From JAUXFK01 sp034189035 (GTDB lineage Bacteria > Desulfobacterota > UBA8473): a DNA stretch of 8,382 bases. The notes under the pieces were generated by a model that was not told the origin of the DNA, did not search any database, and saw only the letters and a list, made by a program, of their open reading frames with translations. Shown here one piece after another: positions 1 through 6,489 of this stretch. Every line of letters begins with the position of its first letter. The first letter of the stretch is position 1. Made by a program: the position numbers and the translations under genes. Where the stretch lies: the NCBI GenBank assembly GCA_034189035.1, contig JAXHVA010000151.1, forward strand, positions 1 to 8,382, written 5' to 3'.

Positions 1-76
1 AGCCCAGTTAGATAAGAAGGCCACGAGCATATCCTGGCTCGGGAATAAACGCCTGCAGTTCGAGTTTCATTGATGA

Positions 77-423
77 GTGAAGATCAATTATGTCTCACAT
101 AGCGGTGCGAAAATCGCTGTTGAACATAATGAATATACCATGCCAGAAAAAGAGGAAAAAGAGTAAACCATCTCCATTCATCGTATATCGGTTGTTTCTT
201 CCAGGGCACAGATAGAGAAAGTGAAGAGCTTGAAAAGATCCAGGGATAAAAGAAGGGTCAAAGAATCAGTGGCCAATTTATACAAAAGATGCAGAAAACA
301 AGAAAGGAAAACTCATATATCCGATAATTGAGGCAGCAAGGGCCTATTAGTACACCGGGTGAAATCATTAGTAATATACGATCCGCCTATGGTTTCTCTT
401 ATGATCCCCTTGGTAGTTTTTAA
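77..423 (+). pseudogene. Decayed C-terminal end of a methylmalonyl-CoA mutase-type large subunit
   Basis: Three reading frames joined together give the C-terminal helices of the B12-dependent acyl-CoA mutase catalytic subunit, which rearranges the carbon skeleton of acyl-CoA esters. In the first frame (to about 287) one reads SGAKIAVEHNEYTMPEKEE, a stop TAA at 164-166, then TISIHRIS and AQIEKVKSLKRSRDKRRVKE. After a one-base shift near 288 comes KLIYPIIEAARAY. After a second shift near 345 comes STPGEIISNIRSAYGFSYDP and a final TAA at 421-423. The order QIE-(L/V)K-x-R-RD, (L/I)xPxIEAxxAY and GEIxxxxRxxxG is the family's usual ending. Only about 115 residues of a family usually over 500 long are present, and the rest would lie left of the window. 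Homology is clear from about 182 on and weaker before it. Which acyl-CoA mutase it was cannot be told from this tail. Confidence 0.75.
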
Positions 424-460
424 AGTAACTTATCTAAATTAACCTTCCCTGACCTTATAC

Positions 461-490
461 AAAATTACTCATTTCTGGATGGATACTGAC
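461..490 (+). repeat. Dispersed repeat, copy 1
   Basis: This is one of four imperfect copies of a motif with core AATTANTCATTYCTGGATGG. It lies in the 112-base gap between the mutase relic and the 3' end of the broken reductase. Similarity extends left to about 454 (CTTATAC here, CTTAAAC and CTTGAAT in copies 2 and 3). Copies 2 and 4 have the same orientation and copy 3 is inverted. The function is unknown. Confidence 0.55.
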
Positions 491-535
491 ATAGCAAATT
501 AAGAATTTAAAAATGACTCAATTCCATCGACTCAC

Positions 536-2479
536 CTAAATCTCCAACGCTGCTTTAAATCCTTCATGAATCGCATTACTTATCTTTCTTGGCTCAATAC
601 AATCACCGATCTCTTTTACCAGTATTTTCCCCTTTAATGCTTCTATCAATGCTCTATCAGGCAGGAGACCACCAGAAATAACGATGGTGTCTGCAGGAAA
701 AAATATCTCTTCTCCCTTCCTTTCAATAAGGACACCGTCTTTCCTTATCTCCTTTGCATGAGACCTCTTTGGTTACCTTGATCTTACTTTTTCGTATTCT
801 CATCAACGTCACCCATCGGGTACTGATCCCAATGTCGGATCCGATACGGCGTTGCCTGGTAAGCAATGTAACCCTTTTCCCCTTTTCATTGAGATATTCA
901 GCGAGGTCCGCACCAATCAGCCTACCACCAATCAATATAACCCTTTCACCTGCATCTACCTTACCGGTGAGCAGGTCAATCGGCAATAGTACATCAACAT
1001 TTTCAATCCCCTTTATCTTTGGAATATTCTGTTTTGATCCTGTTGCCACAATAATACAATCCGGATTCTCTTTGAGTACCTCCTCAGCAGTCGCATTCTT
1101 ATTGAGCTGAATATTCACATTGCTTATCTCCATCTGTCGAATGAGGTAATGGATCAAACATTCGATCTCTTCTTTAAAAGGTGTAATAACCGCTACTTTC
1201 AGACTCCCTCCCAGTTCTTTTGACTTCTCCCATAGGGTGACTCTATGACCCTTTACTGAAGCAACACGGGCCTCCATTCCCCCTGGCCCCCTCCTCCGAT
1301 AACAAGGACTTTTTTGCCATTTTCAATGGGGCTTTATAGATTATCTCCTTCTCTTCCCAACTCTGGATTTATCGCACAAATGACCCCTTCAGAACCCGTA
1401 CTGTGTATATGAGACATCATTGTATCAAAACAAGCACAACACCCTATGCAGGTTCGTATCTCATCAGTCCTCCCCTCAAACGTCTTGTTTGCAAATTCAG
1501 GGTTAGCCAATAGGCCCCTGCCTACTGCAATGAGATCGGCTTTGCCTTCCCTGACGAGACTGGCAGCAACATAGGGATCGTTGATCCTGCCAAAAGCTTT
1601 GACTGGCACATCAGTTACCTCTTTTAGGGCCTTTGATAGATGGGCAAAGGCCCCTCTGGGTATTGACATGGGGAGCATGGGCTTGGGAGATTCGTGCCAT
1701 CCTGCCCAGGCATGTAGCCTGTCAGCGCCTGCTTCAACAAAAATATTTGCCATAACCTGGGAGTCTGCAATCGTGTTGCCACCAGTCAAGTATTCGTCTA
1801 CACTCATCTTAATGCACAGGCTCATATCGTTTTCTACCTCGTTCCTGATATTTTTGATTATCTCTTTCAAAAAGGCAGCGAGTTTTTCCGGAGTTTCCCC
1901 ACCGTATCTGTCGGTTCTTTTATTTGTAATGGGTGAACAGAATCGACTGATCAGATACCCTGTAGAGCCCATGAGTTCCACACCGTCAAACCCAGCGTCC
2001 CTGGCCCTCCTTGCCCCGTTTCCAAATGCCTCTATAATTTCTTCCACTTCGACAGTTGAAAGTTCTCTCGGGGTTTCTCCTGTATACCTTGAATAGATTG
2101 CAGAAGGAGCGACAGGGGTCTCGCCCAGGTTTGTCGACCTTGCGTACCTGCCAGTATGGTTTAGCTTCAAGACCGCCTTTGCACCCGCACTGTTTATGGC
2201 CTGCGAAAGTTCTCTAAGACCAATTATAAAACTTATCATCATTTACAGCCAATTCACCGTCTAAACCGGCCTTCCCAAGCCTGTGGATATAGGCAACCTC
2301 AACAGTCACAAGCCCTACCCCTCCTTTTGCCCTTGCTTCGAGGTAATCGATTATTCTCTTGCCTACATACCCATCTTCTCCATAGCCTGTTCCCATTGGA
2401 GCGATTATAAGACGGTTTTTTAACTCATATTGCCAATGTTAATCGGTTCGAATAGAATGTCGAGTTCTTTTGATCTCAT
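536..2479 (-). pseudogene. Broken OYE-family 2,4-dienoyl-CoA/2-enoate reductase-like gene
   Basis: The 1944 bases match the length of the intact relative at 4512-6461 and keep its start, order and stop. The start is ATG 2477-2479 behind GGGGAGG and the stop is TAG 536-538. Reconstructed domains are an FMN TIM barrel, a 4Fe-4S cysteine cluster, and FAD/NAD(P)H Rossmann folds. The barrel has GSTGYLISRF and a WHE motif, matching the catalytic Tyr and His of E. coli FadH. The cluster reads CIGCCAC-x17-C, closer to trimethylamine dehydrogenase's CxxCxxC than to FadH. Lesions are: a missing base near 2420-2428 (restoring it gives NMELKNR); an extra T in a T4 run at 2228-2231; an in-frame TAA at 1334-1336; a shift in the G-rich first Rossmann turn near 1278-1291; and a shift near 757-765. 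The last 70 codons are readable only in the third frame, ending HEGFKAALEI. The net shift is zero. Intact neighbours favour true decay over sequencing error. It is not a recent copy of the 4512 gene, since the two differ throughout. Confidence 0.88.
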
Positions 2480-2613
2480 AACATACCTCCCCAAAAAAAA
2501 TTGCAGAAAAACGAAGAGTAAAAAAATGATCGATTGAGGACTATAAAAGAATTTAGGAAAAACCAAGAAGAACCGAAGTTCAAAAGGACAAAGATAGACT
2601 TGGAGAGTGCAAG

Positions 2614-2645
2614 ATGTAAGGGCACATCGGATTGTGCCCCTACAT
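2614..2645. repeat. REP-like palindrome (GGGCAC hairpin)
   Basis: Arms ATGTAAGGGCAC (2614-2625) and GTGCCCCTACAT (2634-2645) pair over 12 positions with one A-C mismatch around an 8-base loop. Stems of the form TAGGGGCAC...GTGCCCCTA are, from general knowledge, common intergenic palindromes in many bacterial genomes. No T-tract follows on either strand, so a simple terminator is unlikely. Confidence 0.6.
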
Positions 2646-2680
2646 GTCAATATATTCCTGCAGTTAAAATCTTCGCCTTT

Positions 2681-2703
2681 CCTGTGTGCGTGTAACGCAC
2701 AGG
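2681..2703. repeat. Bulged hairpin downstream of dctP
   Basis: CCTGTGTGCG and CGCACAGG pair as two short helices (CCTGT/ACAGG and GCG/CGC) with a GT bulge and a TGTAA loop. It lies about 70 bases beyond the dctP stop on that gene's strand. It may limit read-through into the broken reductase, but no U-run follows, so a terminator role is only a guess. Confidence 0.35.
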
Positions 2704-2720
2704 CAGGCTCGATCTTAAAC

Positions 2721-2750
2721 AGAATTATTCATTTCTGAATGGAAACTAAT
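2721..2750 (+). repeat. Dispersed repeat, copy 2
   Basis: AGAATTATTCATTTCTGAAT followed by GGAAACTAAT matches copy 1 with a handful of substitutions, in the same orientation. It sits just beyond the dctP stop. Copies 1 and 2 therefore bracket the broken reductase as direct repeats. Confidence 0.55.
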
Positions 2751-2774
2751 AAATGTCTGCTTCTTTGCTTTCTC

Positions 2775-3818
2775 TCAATTGCTTGCTGTTTGTGATCGAT
2801 ATTGATTGAGAAGGCCCATGATCTGATCTAGAAGTTCTCTGGGGTAGAGTCCTCCTGCCAGTTTATCCCATACAGGCTTCGTTCTTTTCTTAATCATTTT
2901 CACTTCATCATGAGTTAACTTTACTTCTTTTATCCCATATTTAATCATTGCTTGCAGGCACTTTTCACCGGACTCTTGTGAATATTGGTTGAATCCCCGC
3001 TCATGTTCAGGCATTATTTCTAAAATAGACCTGTGGTATTCTTCTGGAACTCTGTTCCATGCCTTCATTGAGATCGCAACTGCACCCGGGGCATATCTTA
3101 TATTTGTAGAAGTAACATGCTTTGTTATTGTGTATAGCTGGGCTCCTACCCACCAGATCGATGGAGCCAAGACTGCATCACAAAGGCGTGACCTGAATGA
3201 TGAGGCAATCTCTGGTACGTTTAAGGGGATCGGGCTTGCCCCAAGAGACTTAAGGACTTCATAGTCTACCTGGCCACTGTATGTAACAAACTTGCTCTTT
3301 ACAAAGTCTTCAGGCGTCCTTATCTCCCTCTTTGTTGAATAAAAATCATCGAAACTCTGATCCAGAGAAACAAGCAGCTTATAACCGTTCTTACTAAAAA
3401 GCTCGGACAGCCTCTCCTTTAACTCTGCCTTCACATAAGCCACCTCATCGAAACTATTGAAAAGGAAAGGTAGCTGGAAAACGGCTGTCTCGGGACATAT
3501 CATAACAATTCCATGGCCATCGAAACCTGCTCCCTGGAGTTGATCAATCTGTATCTTTGCGATATAATCCTCATCGTCTCCCATAACTCCCCCATGATAC
3601 CAATCAAAATATACCTCGCCATTGGTTATTCTTTTAATGTCTGGATTCATTTTGTCTAGATAGACTGCCCAGCCAACACCCTTTGGAGCATGACTTGCTA
3701 CCTTCCAAATGTGTGTCGATTTTTTTGCGACTGCCTCTGGTAAACCTATCCCGAAAAATAGAAGCACTAAAAATAGATAATTGAATAACAAAACGATTCT
3801 CTTCTTTCTTAACTCCAT
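2775..3818 (-). CDS. dctP: TRAP transporter DctP-type periplasmic solute-binding protein
   Basis: A 347-residue protein, the usual DctP length. It starts at ATG 3816-3818 behind GGAGGT with 8-base spacing. Residues 1-31 form a Sec signal: basic n-region ELRKKR, hydrophobic core, and AVA at 29-31 before the likely cut. The mature protein has the family's layout: WKVASHAP near the N-terminus, the GG(V)MGDDEDYIAKIQ segment (76-90), CPETAVFQLPFLF (109-120), then SLGASPIPLNVPEI (191-204). Such proteins capture an organic solute, most often a carboxylate, for a sodium- or proton-driven DctQM permease. The family's carboxylate-gripping Arg, normally in KIRV, aligns with Val178 in KFVTY, so the ligand may be unusual. 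No dctQ or dctM lies in the window, so it is an orphan here. Its own promoter lies about 220 bases upstream. Downstream is the broken reductase. The family call is firm; the ligand is unknown. Confidence 0.88.
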   Translation of the reverse strand: MELRKKRIVLLFNYLFLVLLFFGIGLPEAVAKKSTHIWKVASHAPKGVGWAVYLDKMNPDIKRITNGEVYFDWYHGGVMGDDEDYIAKIQIDQLQGAGFDGHGIVMICPETAVFQLPFLFNSFDEVAYVKAELKERLSELFSKNGYKLLVSLDQSFDDFYSTKREIRTPEDFVKSKFVTYSGQVDYEVLKSLGASPIPLNVPEIASSFRSRLCDAVLAPSIWWVGAQLYTITKHVTSTNIRYAPGAVAISMKAWNRVPEEYHRSILEIMPEHERGFNQYSQESGEKCLQAMIKYGIKEVKLTHDEVKMIKKRTKPVWDKLAGGLYPRELLDQIMGLLNQYRSQTASN

Positions 3819-4023
3819 TTATATCCACCTCCATAGAAAAATAAGGATACTCCTTTTTTCTCAAGCACTGAAATCAACTATTTCGCTATCTTCTTCTAGT
3901 TGCCTAATCGTATAAACTCTCCTTTATATTTCAACTCCAAAAAACGAATCACTACACAAAACTAAGATACTTTAACCACGTCGGTAATTCGGCAGATTTG
4001 CCCCAAATAAATCTTATAAATGA

Positions 4024-4049
4024 TGATATATTGTTATAATATTATATCA
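4024..4049. promoter_or_regulatory. Candidate operator dyad over the dctP -10
   Basis: TGATATA (4024-4030) and TATATCA (4043-4049) form an inverted repeat. The perfect palindrome TATAATATTATA (4035-4046) overlaps the right arm. The dyad covers the dctP -10 region, where a bound repressor would block RNA polymerase. Base composition is very AT-rich, so chance symmetry is possible. Confidence 0.35.
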
Positions 4050-4067
4050 ATTCATATGCTTTGTCAA
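4039..4067 (-). promoter_or_regulatory. Sigma-70-type promoter for dctP
   Basis: On the minus strand a perfect TTGACA (4062-4067) is followed after 17 bases by TAATAT (4039-4044). Alternatively, TATAAT follows after 15 bases (4041-4046). Transcription would start near 4032, giving a leader of roughly 215 bases before the dctP start. Confidence 0.6.
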
Positions 4068-4101
4068 CCCAATTGCTTACATAAATAAGCTAAAAACTTT
4101 T

Positions 4102-4138
4102 AGTCAGTGCCATCCAGGAATGATTAATTTTATTCAAG
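4102..4138 (-). repeat. Dispersed repeat, copy 3 (inverted)
   Basis: Read on the minus strand, CTTGAATAAAATTAATCATT continues with CCTGGATGGCACTGACT. This is close to copy 1 over about 37 bases with one small indel. It lies upstream of dctP and opposite in orientation to copies 1 and 2, so copies 1 and 3 enclose the broken reductase and dctP as inverted repeats. Confidence 0.55.
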
Positions 4139-4410
4139 ATAAAAAAGCGAAGATTTCGACGATAGGAAAATATTGATATATAAAAACTTTATGTGCCATT
4201 GCATCTGAGTCAGTCATAGAGGATTGGCAAAACGACCATTTATCGATAAACATGTGAGTCCCTGAGGATTAGAGAGGACCTCTCTTTTAACAAAAGGCAA
4301 AAATCGGACACCGATATGACCGCAAGTGATTATATTAACCAACCTAAACTAAATAAACCGCAGTAATATCCGTGAAATTTACTATTGCGAAAATATAGCA
4401 TAATTAATTA

Positions 4411-4431
4411 TTCGAGAAACATTTTCTTGAA
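4411..4431. promoter_or_regulatory. Candidate operator dyad at the OYE -35
   Basis: TTCGAGAA (4411-4418) and TTCTTGAA (4424-4431) form an 8-bp inverted repeat with one mismatch and a 5-base spacer. It overlaps the -35 hexamer of the flavoenzyme gene, a usual place for a repressor or an activator. Confidence 0.35.
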
Positions 4432-4455
4432 AGGTATGGCTAATTATTGTACCAT
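4427..4455 (+). promoter_or_regulatory. Sigma-70-type promoter for the OYE flavoenzyme
   Basis: TTGAAA (4427-4432) and TACCAT (4450-4455) are separated by 17 bases, 56 bases before the start codon. The -35 is 5 of 6 to consensus and the -10 is 4 of 6. Confidence 0.5.
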
Positions 4456-4511
4456 ATTTCTAAAGTGTATTATTAGTCAGTTAATCAATCAACAAAGAAG
4501 GAGACTTTGAT

Positions 4512-6461
4512 ATGTTTGAACGATTACTTGAACCTATTACAATTGGGTCATTGACCTTGAAAAATAGGATAATCATGCCGGCAATTGCAAATGGCCTATC
4601 AGATTTTGGAAGCATATCCCAACGTATGATAGATTTCTATATTGCAAGGGCACAAGGCGGCTCAAGCATGATCATATCGCAGAGTATGTTTGTTATCGAC
4701 CTAAAGTCCGATTCAAATATTGGCATTCCTTTTGAAATAGAGGAAGTATCTATTGATGATTTAAAAAGACTGCCCAAAGCGATACAGACAGCCGGTGCCA
4801 GGGCAGGTATTCAACTGGTTCATATGGGGAACCAGGGGATGGAGGGTTTTTTTGGAGGCAAACTTGTCGCACCATCTCCTATACCGTGTCTGATATTCAA
4901 TGAGAAACCAAAAGAGTTGACCATTGATGAAATTGCTGAACTTGTAGAGCAACATAGTGAGGCTGCGCAAAAGGCAAAGGACAGTGGGTTCGATATGGTG
5001 GAGATCCATGGGGCACATGGATATCTTGTCAGTGAATTTTTATCCAGATATTCCAATCAGAGGAAGGATCGATACGGAGGCAATCCCGAAAATATGACAC
5101 GATTTGCATGTGAGATTATATCCAGCATTAGAACGAGATTAGGCCCTGATTTTACATTGGGAATCAGAATCAATGGCGCTGACTTTATCCCAGACGGAAC
5201 AACAATAGAAGACGCAAAGGCAATGGCCCCTTATCTGGAGGAGGCCGGTGTTGATTATATAAGTGTATCCGGAGGTGTCTATGGCTCACAGAGGGCAACC
5301 GTATCACCAATGATGGAGCCAAGAGGGATGTTTGCGAACCTGGCTAAAGAGATAAAGAGGGTTGTTAAGGTCCCTGTAATTACTGGAGGGAGGATAAATG
5401 ACCCGGTACTGGCCGAAGAGATCCTTGAAAAAGGGTGGGCAGATATTATCGCTATGGGCAGACCGCTTATCGCAGACCCAAAACTTCCCTTAAAACTCAA
5501 AAAAGGCGATTTTCGAGATATCAGAAAGTGTATTGCATGTAACCAGGGATGTATTGACAGGATTGATAAGATCATCTTACCAGGAAAAGATGACGGGGAA
5601 GACTCTTCTCTAACCTGCATGGTAAATCCACGTGCAGGAAAGGAGGGCATACTTTCATATGAACCTGCAAAAAAGAGAAAAAGGGTTTTAATCGCTGGAG
5701 GTGGACCTGCAGGAATGGAAGCTGCCAGGATAGCTGCAAAAAGAGGTCATGGTGTGACTTTAATGGAAAAGGAGGAGAGGCTCGGTGGACAGCTTAATCT
5801 GGCAATAAGGATCCCTCAAAAGGAAGAGATAAAAGAAGAGATCGATTATCTGACCTATCAGATGGATCACCCAAAAATAGATGTACTGCTGGGAAAAGAG
5901 GCGAATCTGAATATAATAGAGGAATTGTCTCCGGATGTTGTTATTGTTGCAACAGGGGCAAGACCGATAACCCTTGAATTTTCCAATGAAAGAATCGAGG
6001 CGATTACAGCATGGGATGTGCTTGAGAGTAAAGTGGACCCTGGAGGAAACATCTTGATAGTAGGAGGTGGTTCTGTTGGGCTTGAGACTGCTCATTTTCT
6101 AGGTAATAAAGGGAAAAATGTTACAGTAGTGGAGCAGTTCAACAAATTCGCAGCAGACATGGGCCCAATTAGCAGATTTTACCTTCGTACAAGACTGAAG
6201 GAGTTAAAAGTTACTCTAATGAAGAATACGAAGTTTTTGGGCATAAACGGCCAAGGGGCGATAGTTAAAGAGGATGAGCAAGAAAGCACCATCTCCGATG
6301 TGGACACCATTGTATGGGCAGTCGGCTCTGTATCTCAAAATTCATTGCGAGAAGGACTGAAAGGACATCCTTATGAAGTTTTCGTAATTGGCGATGCGAA
6401 TAGAGTGAGAGACGCTCTTTTTGCCATTGAGGACGGCCACAAAGCAGCCTTGAATATTTAG
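4512..6461 (+). CDS. OYE-family FMN/4Fe-4S/FAD NAD(P)H-dependent enoate or enoyl-CoA reductase
   Basis: A 649-residue three-domain flavoenzyme of the FadH/2-enoate reductase/BaiCD type, cytoplasmic. ATG 4512 follows AAGGAG at 8 bases. Residues 1-335 form the FMN TIM barrel (EPITIGSLTLKNRI at 7-20, HGAHGYLVSEF at 166-176 with Tyr171 at the FadH Tyr166 position). Cys340, 343, 347 and 369 are the 4Fe-4S ligands. Residues 390 onward hold the first Rossmann turn GGGPAGMEAA (396-405). The second is GGGSVGLE (518-525), and the FAD-binding end is VIGDAN (625-630). Electrons would pass NAD(P)H to FAD to 4Fe-4S to FMN and reduce a C=C bond. Two oddities stand out. The gap between the third and fourth cysteines is 21 residues, against 11 in E. 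coli FadH. The FadH His252 site (WHE) reads SGGVYG, so the proton-donor arrangement differs. It is transcribed alone, divergent from dctP and convergent with tgt. The substrate cannot be told from sequence. Confidence 0.9.
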   Translation: MFERLLEPITIGSLTLKNRIIMPAIANGLSDFGSISQRMIDFYIARAQGGSSMIISQSMFVIDLKSDSNIGIPFEIEEVSIDDLKRLPKAIQTAGARAGIQLVHMGNQGMEGFFGGKLVAPSPIPCLIFNEKPKELTIDEIAELVEQHSEAAQKAKDSGFDMVEIHGAHGYLVSEFLSRYSNQRKDRYGGNPENMTRFACEIISSIRTRLGPDFTLGIRINGADFIPDGTTIEDAKAMAPYLEEAGVDYISVSGGVYGSQRATVSPMMEPRGMFANLAKEIKRVVKVPVITGGRINDPVLAEEILEKGWADIIAMGRPLIADPKLPLKLKKGDFRDIRKCIACNQGCIDRIDKIILPGKDDGEDSSLTCMVNPRAGKEGILSYEPAKKRKRVLIAGGGPAGMEAARIAAKRGHGVTLMEKEERLGGQLNLAIRIPQKEEIKEEIDYLTYQMDHPKIDVLLGKEANLNIIEELSPDVVIVATGARPITLEFSNERIEAITAWDVLESKVDPGGNILIVGGGSVGLETAHFLGNKGKNVTVVEQFNKFAADMGPISRFYLRTRLKELKVTLMKNTKFLGINGQGAIVKEDEQESTISDVDTIVWAVGSVSQNSLREGLKGHPYEVFVIGDANRVRDALFAIEDGHKAALNI

Positions 6462-6489
6462 CACTCAACCTTTTTAATAAATCGAAACC

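Larger units (their letters stand above)
3819..4511. other. Divergent intergenic region between dctP and the OYE gene
   Basis: This 693-base AT-rich region carries no convincing gene. Short open stretches, such as one ending at 4254, show no recognisable protein. It holds a promoter and dyad for each flanking gene, copy 3 of the dispersed repeat, and two small hairpins. One is AGAGAG-GAC-CTCTCT with a TTT tail (4271-4288), the other ATCGG-ACA-CCGAT (4303-4315). The length is generous for two promoters, so it may contain decayed sequence. Confidence 0.6.

Noticed and set aside
2..76. Open frame of 23 codons ending in two TGA codons at the left edge
   Set aside because: It is in the same frame as the mutase relic but shows no clear similarity to it or to any protein I recognise. 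It may be degraded mutase or another gene's end.
754..1110. Plus-strand open frame opposite the broken reductase
   Set aside because: It has no recognisable protein features and lies antisense to a clear Rossmann-domain coding frame. The same applies to 1581-2096 (+).
2480..2650. Longer open frame running into the start of the broken reductase
   Set aside because: The upstream part is low-complexity Phe/Leu-rich. The true start at 2479 has a GGGGAGG ribosome site and begins the family's EPINIGNM motif.
2989..3264. Plus-strand open frame inside dctP
   Set aside because: Shadow of the dctP coding frame, with no ribosome site or known motif. The minus-strand frame at 3634-3864, overlapping the dctP start, was rejected for the same reason.
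454..4138. Composite transposon with copies 1 and 3 as terminal inverted repeats
   Set aside because: No transposase lies between them, one further copy lies inside and another outside, and no target duplication is visible. A dispersed repeat family is the simpler reading.
4192..4254. Short open stretch ending ...EDWQNDHLSINM
   Set aside because: It is too short, has no start with a ribosome site, and no recognisable motif.
4271..4288. AGAGAG-GAC-CTCTCT hairpin with TTT as a rho-independent terminator
   Set aside because: The stem is only 6 bp with a weak U-tract, and no gene ends just upstream on that strand.
4761..6468. Several minus-strand open frames within the flavoenzyme gene
   Set aside because: All are antisense to a complete, well-conserved 649-residue protein and show no domain or ribosome site.
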